A stretch of 6,799 nt of DNA, from the NCBI GenBank assembly GCA_023412975.1, contig JAEZRB010000316.1:1-6799 (forward strand). The letters are read 5' to 3'. The notes under the pieces are model-generated. The model was not told the DNA's origin. It saw only the letters and a list, made by a program, of their open reading frames with translations, and made no database searches. The stretch is from Bacteroidota bacterium (GTDB lineage Bacteria > Bacteroidota > Bacteroidia > Chitinophagales > Chitinophagaceae). A program made the translations under genes and the position numbers. This document shows, in pieces, positions 1 through 5,455 of this stretch (within the stretch, counting starts at the first letter, position 1; the number at the start of each line of letters is the position of its first letter).

Positions 1-287
1 GTTGCGGGTTGTTGTGTCTCTATAGTATCCTTGGGTGAAAAAGTATTCTCCTTTTTTGTTGTGAAAAAATTTATGAGAAATGCAATCACTAATACGACGC
101 CCAGGCCACCCATGATAATCCCGCCAAGAGGCGAAGAGGGTGCAGGGTTATTATCACCTGGAGTATCGCCTGGATCACTATCCAGTTCCTTCTCAATCCG
201 GGACCAAATCAACTCCGAGAGATCCGGAACCGGGAGTTCCTCCAGTTTACGGGCGATCGTTATTTCATATGTAGTCTTTTCATTCAT
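1..287 (-). CDS. Single-pass membrane protein, possible ECF anti-sigma or regulator (3' end cut by window edge)
   Basis: This frame is open from an ATG at 287 to the window edge, giving 95 codons with the C-terminus missing. The N-terminus (MNEKTTYEI...) is soluble. Around residues 14-36 it carries a charged amphipathic stretch with the pattern KLEELPVPDLSELIWSRIE. A Gly/Asp/Pro/Asn-rich linker follows at about 37-53, then one hydrophobic segment at about 54-75 (GGIIMGGLGVVLVIAFLINF), then Lys/Thr-rich residues. The expected topology is a cytoplasmic N-terminus with one membrane crossing. The start codon overlaps the sigma factor stop in TGATG, so translation is probably coupled. A membrane protein coupled to an ECF sigma gene is often its anti-sigma factor, but I see no zinc-binding HxxxCxxC motif and the cytosolic part is short. 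The regulatory role is therefore inference; that the frame is coding is well supported by the overlap and composition. Confidence 0.8.
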   Translation of the reverse strand, partial: MNEKTTYEITIARKLEELPVPDLSELIWSRIEKELDSDPGDTPGDNNPAPSSPLGGIIMGGLGVVLVIAFLINFFTTKKENTFSPKDTIETQQPA

Positions 288-829
288 CAGGTATACAGCA
301 GCATAAGTTTTTGTAAGGTTTTTCGGGCCTCGCCCAGGTGCCATTTGGAAGTGCCTTCACTGATGCCCAGTTTAACGGCTATCTCCCTGTGTGTATGGCC
401 TTCTACTGCATACAAAACAAAAACGGCATGAGTGGCAGGCGGGAGCTTTTGTACCAGCTTCATTATCTCATCGGCTCCCATCTGCTCCAGCACTTCATTC
501 TTTATTGCTGGTTCGTCCACAGTTTCGATCTCTACATTTTCACTGAACCTGGTCCGGGACTTAATATGATCCAATCCTTCATTGATCACAATCCGTTTGA
601 TCCAGGCATGCAAGGAGCCCTTACTGCTATCGAAGCTTTTGATGCTCCGAAAAATTTTTACAAATGCATGGCTCATGATATCGGCAGCATCCATTTCATC
701 CCGCGAATACCGCAGTGCAATCGCCATGGCAAACCCATAAAATTGCTGGTACAGCAACTTCTGTGCTTTTCTGTCACCCACCAGGCAACCCTGGATCAAC
801 TGATCGATATCGTTTGTTTCAGCAACCAT
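287..829 (-). CDS. ECF-type RNA polymerase sigma factor (sigma-70 family)
   Basis: A 180-residue protein of normal ECF length. Region 2 spans about residues 22-92: the LLYQQFYGFAMAIALRY helix, then the core-binding/-10 part with DAADIMSHAFVKIFRSIKSF and GSLHAWIKRIVINEGLDHIK. A short acidic linker (about 96-120) leads to region 4 at about 123-176, with LPPATHAVFVLYAVEGHTHREIA followed by the helix-turn-helix KLGISEGTSKWHLGEARKTL that would read the -35 element. No extra C-terminal domain is present. The start is firm because an in-frame TAA lies immediately before the ATG. The upstream lipoprotein gene ends 3 bases away, and the stop overlaps the start of the downstream membrane-protein gene, so the genes form one operon. 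Sigma regions 2 and 4 are clear; the regulon and signal are unknown. The gene may be autoregulated as part of the cassette, but no promoter was recognised. Confidence 0.95.
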   Translation of the reverse strand: MVAETNDIDQLIQGCLVGDRKAQKLLYQQFYGFAMAIALRYSRDEMDAADIMSHAFVKIFRSIKSFDSSKGSLHAWIKRIVINEGLDHIKSRTRFSENVEIETVDEPAIKNEVLEQMGADEIMKLVQKLPPATHAVFVLYAVEGHTHREIAVKLGISEGTSKWHLGEARKTLQKLMLLYT

Positions 830-832
830 TTA

Positions 833-1687
833 TTAATCATCCAGGTCATCCCTGTCTTTTTCTACATCCTGCATACGTTTTAATAATATTGCCGACGAGA
901 TGGAAGAGACAATTAGTTTATCTTCTGCTTCCAGGTTATTTGCCATCCAGATATTATTATCGAGTATATCAACGATACCAACTACACCACCGTCCCACTT
1001 CAATTCATACCCCGTCAGCAAACTACCACCAAGTACTTTCGTGTCTTTCCCGTTCTTCTGTTTCACTTTATCGACAAAGAGGGAGCGGATGCTGATGGTC
1101 TCAGTGCCATTGGTAGCATACCCCTCTATCTCGACCTCGGGTCTTTCAAACATACCCCTTGATTTATCGCTTTCACTATTATATGTATTCGCCATCACCA
1201 CCGACCATGGGTTGGCATTTTGTTCAAATGCGGGGAGTATAGCGGCAGTAAAAGCATACTCGTAGCTCCTGGTTTTGCTGGCATCACCAATCCAGGGATT
1301 CCTGCTTTTATAAACCAGTTGTTTTTCACTGAATTTCTCAGCGGCAAAAATGGCGGACTCCAGGCGGCCATCATATAATGTGTACTGAAACTTATTTCGC
1401 TGTGAAAGACTTTTTTTATCTGTGTCGATTTCAAAAACCTTGAGCAACATCTCTTCAGGTTTCATAAGGAGTTTTGTATGCTGGAAAGAACTTCCCATAT
1501 CCCAGCCCCTTTTTACGGTGGAGGTCTGGTAGTTTCCAAAACTCAGCTGCTGGTTGATCATCCAGCCATTGAGACCTTTCACCTGCATGCGGGTAGCCTG
1601 CTGGCTAAACTGTTCAGGTACCGACAGCTTGACCGCCGTACAGGAATATGCCAGGAATATGATAATACTAATTACTATGAATCGCAT
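833..1687 (-). CDS. Putative lipoprotein of unknown function, upstream of the ECF sigma gene
   Basis: A 284-residue protein. The N-terminus is a lipoprotein signal: Arg2, a hydrophobic stretch at 3-13, and a lipobox-like LAYSC with the acceptor cysteine at residue 16. After the cysteine comes T-A-V-K with no acidic cluster, so periplasmic-side anchoring is likelier than surface export. The mature part is mixed alpha/beta with no family I recognise. Visible pieces are KPEEMLLKVFEIDTDKKSLS (about 76-95), a Trp/Asn-rich centre (NPWIG at 130-134, NPWSVVMANTYNSESDKSRG at 159-178) and a late beta-rich stretch, GYELKWDGGVVGIVDILDN (226-244). The C-terminus is a charged helix ending DRDDLDD. Its stop is followed directly by a second in-frame TAA and then the sigma ATG. 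The gap from the preceding lipoprotein gene is 15 bases. It could be a sensor or target of the sigma system; that is inferred from position only. Confidence 0.85.
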   Translation of the reverse strand: MRFIVISIIIFLAYSCTAVKLSVPEQFSQQATRMQVKGLNGWMINQQLSFGNYQTSTVKRGWDMGSSFQHTKLLMKPEEMLLKVFEIDTDKKSLSQRNKFQYTLYDGRLESAIFAAEKFSEKQLVYKSRNPWIGDASKTRSYEYAFTAAILPAFEQNANPWSVVMANTYNSESDKSRGMFERPEVEIEGYATNGTETISIRSLFVDKVKQKNGKDTKVLGGSLLTGYELKWDGGVVGIVDILDNNIWMANNLEAEDKLIVSSISSAILLKRMQDVEKDRDDLDD

Positions 1688-1702
1688 AAAACATTTAATT
1701 TA

Positions 1703-2833
1703 TCAATAAACAAATACTGTTTTGGTAGTATACAGGTACTCGCCGGTAAACCCACTTTTATAAGTCTTGATCAACTCTTTCGGATACCCTTCGCTATCGT
1801 AAGTATATGTATGACTCGAAGGTACAGCTACGGGGTAGTCATTTACAAAACTTTGCTCCAGCGCAGCCACGTTATTTTTGGAACTGTGTGAGAGGTATAG
1901 ATCAGGCCAGTTCATGTGTACATATGGGTTCACCAGCTGGTCGTACCGATACCTCGACAATTCGCTGCTATGATGTGAGGTAGTACTGTTTCCCTCTCTT
2001 AAATTTCCGTCTTCAAACAACATATGATAATGCCTGCTATAGGTACGGGAGGGATACGTGTATTTAATTACCACTTCATGTCTAAGCTCGAAATAATGCT
2101 CAAGTTTTGCAATGGTTTCCTCGCCGGCCTCGTTATCATGGATACCGGCTAACAGGCCATTGCTGTAAGTAAACTTGGTAAACCCGGAGAGCTTATTAGC
2201 CTCATCGTATCTCGATATCCGCTGCACCTGTTTTCCCTGGTATTCAAATTTTGAGACCTGGTGCACGTATGGCCGTCCATCGCTTCTCTTACGGTTGAGG
2301 ACCACCTGGTAGAGGTTACCATCTGTGTTATAAATATAGTCAGTCTTGGTTTCGGCCACGTAGTTGTTGTTTTTTAATAAATAAACGTATTCTGTTTTTA
2401 GTTTCCGGGCTTCCTTAGTTGCCTGCAGCACGTAAACGCTGTCGGCTACAATGTCTTTGGTATCGACATTGAGCTCAAGGTTACTGCCCCATTTAGAGAC
2501 TTTAAACCTGAACTTCTGCTTGTCAACCGGCAGTGTCAACTCATTTATGCCGGCTGACAGGTTATGATAAGACAGGCTTTGCTGGCCCTGGTTGTCCCAG
2601 CTAAAAAGTGAGAGGCCGGCAGACAGGTTGTCATAAACTACATCGCCAATTTTCATTCGAACCTGGAGCTTAATGGTTGGCGTCTGCTCACCAGGATCGT
2701 CAGGTGCGTCGCTGTCGCCGGGAGGAGGATCCTGGGGATTTTCAACAGGCGTTTTAGGTGGAATGTCCAGCCGGTCTTTTGAGCATGCGAGCAGCGAAAA
2801 GCTCAGGAGGATAAGGTAAATCAACTTTTTCAT
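1703..2833 (-). CDS. Probable surface lipoprotein with YD/RHS-like beta repeats (DUF4595-like)
   Basis: A 376-residue protein. It has a clear lipoprotein signal (MKK, hydrophobic 4-15, lipobox LLAC, Cys17) followed by SKD, which resembles the Bacteroidota lipoprotein export signal for surface display. A Pro/Asp-rich linker spans about 23-53. A beta-sandwich-like part follows at about 54-135 (VRMKIGDVVYDNLSAGLSLF, then KQKFRFKVSKWGSNLELNV). The rest is a series of short beta units of the type TYDxxGxx: DYIYNTDGNLYQV (165-177), KFEYQGKQVQRI (195-206), KFTYSNGLLAGI (220-231), HMLFEDGNLRE (270-280) and TYTYDSEGYPKELIKTY (342-358). That pattern is typical of YD/RHS-like and DUF4595-like proteins of Bacteroidota, and the molecular role of such proteins is not settled. 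It is the first gene of the sigma cassette. The leader is A-rich with no Shine-Dalgarno site. Domain name is by eye; lipoprotein status is solid. Confidence 0.87.
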   Translation of the reverse strand: MKKLIYLILLSFSLLACSKDRLDIPPKTPVENPQDPPPGDSDAPDDPGEQTPTIKLQVRMKIGDVVYDNLSAGLSLFSWDNQGQQSLSYHNLSAGINELTLPVDKQKFRFKVSKWGSNLELNVDTKDIVADSVYVLQATKEARKLKTEYVYLLKNNNYVAETKTDYIYNTDGNLYQVVLNRKRSDGRPYVHQVSKFEYQGKQVQRISRYDEANKLSGFTKFTYSNGLLAGIHDNEAGEETIAKLEHYFELRHEVVIKYTYPSRTYSRHYHMLFEDGNLREGNSTTSHHSSELSRYRYDQLVNPYVHMNWPDLYLSHSSKNNVAALEQSFVNDYPVAVPSSHTYTYDSEGYPKELIKTYKSGFTGEYLYTTKTVFVY

Positions 2834-2944
2834 TTGTCGTTTGGTTTATTTGGTTAATGATCTATTTACCACAATACCCTCCGGGGTTTCAATAGGGTTG
2901 GGCAAAATATTTCCCTTTAACAAAACTTTTAGACTGCGCCTCCC

Positions 2945-2970
2945 TTCGACACCCCCTGCTGGGTGTCGGA
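2945..2970. repeat. Inverted repeat / hairpin in the divergent intergenic region
   Basis: Perfect 8-bp arms CGACACCC (2947-2954) and GGGTGTCG (2961-2968) flank a 6-base loop, CCTGCT. The stem extends by one G-T wobble and one T-A pair to 10 bp. It sits in the 192 bases between the lipoprotein gene (start 2833, minus) and the small plus-strand gene (start 3026). Neither side has a T-run, so it is not a standard terminator. It could be an operator for a dimeric regulator or a leader hairpin. The rest of this intergenic stretch is AT-rich next to the lipoprotein gene, with TTTTG boxes on the minus strand whose spacing does not fit the Bacteroidota promoter well. Confidence 0.5.
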
Positions 2971-3025
2971 ACCGGCTTGTCAGGACCGGGGCCTGGAATT
3001 TGTATTGATAAGGAAAACACCAACG

Positions 3026-3235
3026 ATGAGTAAGAAAATCAAAGACAAGAAACATGATCAGCCGGGTAAAGATGAGTTAACCAAACCTGATCCGGAAACA
3101 TTACACAAAACAGATCCCCAGGAAAACATGAGTGGCCCTGTTTCCTCGGTTGTGCAGGAAATAAAGGAAACTTCCGAAAAGAATGATGAAGAATCAAAGG
3201 AAGAAGCCGACAAAAAGAAAGAAAAAAATAAATAA
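3026..3235 (+). CDS. Small, highly charged, probably disordered protein (69 aa)
   Basis: A 69-codon gene with start MSKKIKDKKHDQ. It is almost entirely Lys, Glu, Asp, Pro, Gln, Ser and Thr, with no hydrophobic core or membrane segment. The middle holds PDPETLHKTDPQENMSGPVSS (about residues 22-42). The tail is a Glu/Lys-rich run (ETSEKNDEESKEEADKKKEK) that may form a charged helix. I chose the ATG at 3026 because AAGGA lies 11 bases upstream (3010-3014). A longer in-frame start at 2963 would place the hairpin arm inside the gene and add residues of unlike composition. The central PDPETLH-TDPQENM-GPVSS pattern gives me the impression of a conserved small Bacteroidota protein, but I cannot verify this. 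It is the only plus-strand gene here and converges on the Gfo/Idh/MocA gene with 37 bases between stops. Function unknown. Confidence 0.72.
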   Translation: MSKKIKDKKHDQPGKDELTKPDPETLHKTDPQENMSGPVSSVVQEIKETSEKNDEESKEEADKKKEKNK

Positions 3236-3272
3236 TACCGGTGCCGGGAAAAATTATTTAAGCGATTGGACG

Positions 3273-4352
3273 CTACAACCGAACCGGCTTTTTGGTTTTG
3301 CTGCTTTCATAGATGGCATTGAAAAGGGCAACGATCTTTCTTCCTTCAATTGCAGGGACTAGGGGCTCCCTGTTCTCCAGTATAGCCATGATAAAATCGT
3401 GATTCTGGATCTTCAGGTAATAACCGATGGGATCGATGGTTTTAAAAAACTCGCTATCCTCTTTCTCCCATTGGGCCGGCATGGATTCCTCTCCCGGGAT
3501 CGTCCAGATATCGTTTTTTGGCGGCTCCACCACAGAAGGTACGCCGGCGATAAACATAGCACCGCCGTCGGTTTGTACACCCACGGACGCGCCATTGGAT
3601 CCATGCACATGTACCCTCGCATATATACCGGGCTTTTGGGAATTGCTCACGAGGATATTCGCGATGCCCCCGTTTTTAAATTTTACTATGGCCACCGCGG
3701 TATCTTCCACTTCGATATAGGGATGATTGATATTTTCAGAAACTCCGTACAATTCTTCCATTTCATCGTTCATGAACCATTGCACCAGGTCGAGTTGATG
3801 CGGCGCCTGGTTCACAAGCACACCGCCACCTTCTTTTTCCCACGAGCCACGCCAGGGATCGCTTTTGTAATACGCTTCGTCACGCCAGCCCAGCATCAAT
3901 ACCGTTGCCAGGGCAGGTCGGCCGATCTTTCCATCCATAATGGCTGACTTCATTCGCTGGGAGGGATGTAAGAACCTGCGCTGGCTGATCACGCTTAAAA
4001 TCTTTTTGTGTCGCGCAGCCGTATCGATCATCGCATCACAATCATCAAGGGTAATAGCCAACGGTTTTTCAACCATTACATGCGCACCCGCCTCCATGGC
4101 TGTGATCGCCGGGATGCGGTGTTCGGGATGCGGCGTACAAATGATGACGGCATCAATCTTTTCCTTTCGGATCATTTCATCCACATTATCATAAGCTTTC
4201 GCACCGTATTGCGCAGCAAAGGCTTGTGCACGCAGTGGATTTCGGCTTTGTACAGCCACCAGTTGGCACTCGGGGATTTGCTTTAAAGCTTTGGCGTGGA
4301 GATGTGCAACTTTTCCGCAGCCGATGATCGCCGTTCTTATGATCGAATCCAT
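3273..4352 (-). CDS. Gfo/Idh/MocA family NAD(P)-dependent oxidoreductase
   Basis: A 359-residue protein of the usual family length. The N-terminal Rossmann domain begins IRTAIIGCGKVAHLHAKAL with the dinucleotide motif GCGKVA at residues 11-16. The cofactor-side motif follows at VMVEKPLAI, with EKP at 95-97; Lys96 is the family's usual active-site lysine. The C-terminal substrate domain (about 125-359) has GGGVLVNQAPHQLDLVQWF, where His185 and Asp188 sit in the family's catalytic H-x-x-D position. No signal peptide, so it is cytosolic. Members oxidise or reduce hydroxyls of sugars, inositols and glycosides with NAD(P); the substrate cannot be read here. The start lies 1 base after the stop of the zinc-ADH gene (TGA-T-ATG), so the two are co-transcribed and probably translationally coupled. 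Given the neighbours, a sugar 3-dehydrogenase-type role is possible. No clear terminator follows the stop. Confidence 0.95.
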   Translation of the reverse strand: MDSIIRTAIIGCGKVAHLHAKALKQIPECQLVAVQSRNPLRAQAFAAQYGAKAYDNVDEMIRKEKIDAVIICTPHPEHRIPAITAMEAGAHVMVEKPLAITLDDCDAMIDTAARHKKILSVISQRRFLHPSQRMKSAIMDGKIGRPALATVLMLGWRDEAYYKSDPWRGSWEKEGGGVLVNQAPHQLDLVQWFMNDEMEELYGVSENINHPYIEVEDTAVAIVKFKNGGIANILVSNSQKPGIYARVHVHGSNGASVGVQTDGGAMFIAGVPSVVEPPKNDIWTIPGEESMPAQWEKEDSEFFKTIDPIGYYLKIQNHDFIMAILENREPLVPAIEGRKIVALFNAIYESSKTKKPVRL

Positions 4353-4353
4353 A

Positions 4354-5385
4354 TCATGGTTTTAAAATTACTTTCATCAAGCCTTTTTCTTTTTTATATA
4401 AACGCTGAAACCACTCGGCGCCTTCCTCAAGCGGTGACTCTGCAGATAATATTGATTTCATATCGAGTTCCCCTTCTGAAATTAATTGAAGGATCTCCGG
4501 GTATTCACCGTTAATAGCGCAGGAGCCTTGCAGTTTGAGCTGGCGCGTAACTATTTTTTGCAAAGGCAACTCAACTAAAGGCGAAAGGTTACCCACCAGT
4601 ACTATTGTAGCGCCTTTTCGCGAAAGATCGATCGCCTTATGTATCGTATCCTGCATACCGACCACCTCTATCGCGATATCGACACCACGATTTTCCGTAA
4701 GCATGTTTATTGTATCTGTCAATGCCGGGTCAGTTGGAAGGAAGCCATGGTGCGCACCGGACTGCAACGCCAATTGGAGTTTACCCGGATCTGTATCTAC
4801 CGCTATGATTTTGCTGCAGCCTTTTAATTTCAGTAGTTGAATAACAAACATGCCTACCATTCCTGCGCCTATCACTGCCACGGCATGATCTTCCTGCAGG
4901 CCTGAAAGGTTGATCGCATGCAGGGCAACTGCTGCCGGTTCTGTGAGCGCAGCTTCCGTAAAACTCACATTCGGTGGGATGTGGTAGACAATATGGTCTG
5001 GTACCGTGACATACTCCGCGAAAGCGCCATCTTTTTTGAATTCCGGTGTGGAAACTCCAAGTACCATCCTGTCATCACATAGATTATACATTCCGTTTCG
5101 GGCGAACCAATCCCCCGGCTTATAAATTGTCGAATCAAAGGTCACCCTGTCGCCCTTTTTCCATTGTGTTACTTCATCTCCCACCTGCTCCACTATACCC
5201 GAAGCCTCATGCCCCATGATGAGGGGCGGTATTCTTCGCCCTGTACTACCGTCCAGGCCATGCACATCACTTCCGCAGATGCCAACTGCCATCACATTCA
5301 CTAAAACATCACGCGGACCGGGTTGGGGAGTGGGTACCTCCTTGTATACCAAATGCATGTAATCCTCTAGAACCAGGGCTTTCAT
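4354..5385 (-). CDS. Zinc-type medium-chain alcohol dehydrogenase, structural zinc site degenerate
   Basis: A 343-residue MDR protein of the sorbitol/threonine dehydrogenase type. Catalytic zinc ligands are present: Cys37 (GICGSD), His59-Glu60 (MGHEASG) and Glu149 (LTEPAAVALHA). The NAD-binding Rossmann fold has VIGAGMVGMF at 171-180, and Asp197 at the end of the second strand (IIAVDTDP) favours NAD over NADP. The four-cysteine lobe that normally binds structural zinc (C-x2-C-x2-C-x7-C) is mostly lost: the equivalent positions are Lys89, Asp92, Ala95 and Cys103. The rest of that lobe (GMYNLCDDRMVLGVS) is well kept, so this looks like a subfamily trait and not gene decay. It is expected to be cytosolic and to oxidise a polyol or sugar secondary alcohol, or to reduce the ketone. 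It starts 70 bases after the isomerase gene and ends 1 base before the Gfo/Idh/MocA gene. Confidence 0.94.
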   Translation of the reverse strand: MKALVLEDYMHLVYKEVPTPQPGPRDVLVNVMAVGICGSDVHGLDGSTGRRIPPLIMGHEASGIVEQVGDEVTQWKKGDRVTFDSTIYKPGDWFARNGMYNLCDDRMVLGVSTPEFKKDGAFAEYVTVPDHIVYHIPPNVSFTEAALTEPAAVALHAINLSGLQEDHAVAVIGAGMVGMFVIQLLKLKGCSKIIAVDTDPGKLQLALQSGAHHGFLPTDPALTDTINMLTENRGVDIAIEVVGMQDTIHKAIDLSRKGATIVLVGNLSPLVELPLQKIVTRQLKLQGSCAINGEYPEILQLISEGELDMKSILSAESPLEEGAEWFQRLYKKEKGLMKVILKP

Positions 5386-5455
5386 CTAACCTGAATTGTA
5401 AGTTTTGAGTACTTAAATTGAAAACTATCCGGGTGGGAAATATTCGAATCCAGGG

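Noticed and set aside
338..883. Long plus-strand open frame opposite the sigma gene
   Set aside because: It is antisense to a clear sigma factor and has no recognisable domain; its residues mirror the minus-strand codons.
2890..2935. Minus-strand TTTTG boxes as a Bacteroidota-type promoter for the lipoprotein-sigma cassette
   Set aside because: The boxes are only about 14 bases apart and neither has TA at the right place for the TAnnTTTG element, so the match is too weak to call.
2976..3002. CTTG and GGAATTTG as a plus-strand promoter for the small gene
   Set aside because: The -7 element lacks the TA and spacing is about 15 bases, below the usual 19-21.
2963..3025. Longer start for the small charged protein (21 extra residues)
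   Set aside because: The extension begins inside the hairpin's right arm and has unlike composition; the ATG at 3026 has AAGGA at a fair distance.
2846..3055. Minus-strand open frame of 69 codons upstream of the lipoprotein gene
   Set aside because: It overlaps the small plus-strand gene and the hairpin, and its composition (Arg/Pro/Phe mix) shows no domain or signal; the intergenic reading is better.
3236..3272. CCGG-TG-CCGG plus A/T run between the convergent stops as a terminator
   Set aside because: The stem is 4 bp with a 2-base loop, too tight to form a stable hairpin.
5401..5426. Inverted repeat AGTTTT...AAAACT between the isomerase and ADH genes
   Set aside because: Arms of 6 bp with a 14-base spacer in AT-rich DNA are expected by chance; nothing else supports a site.
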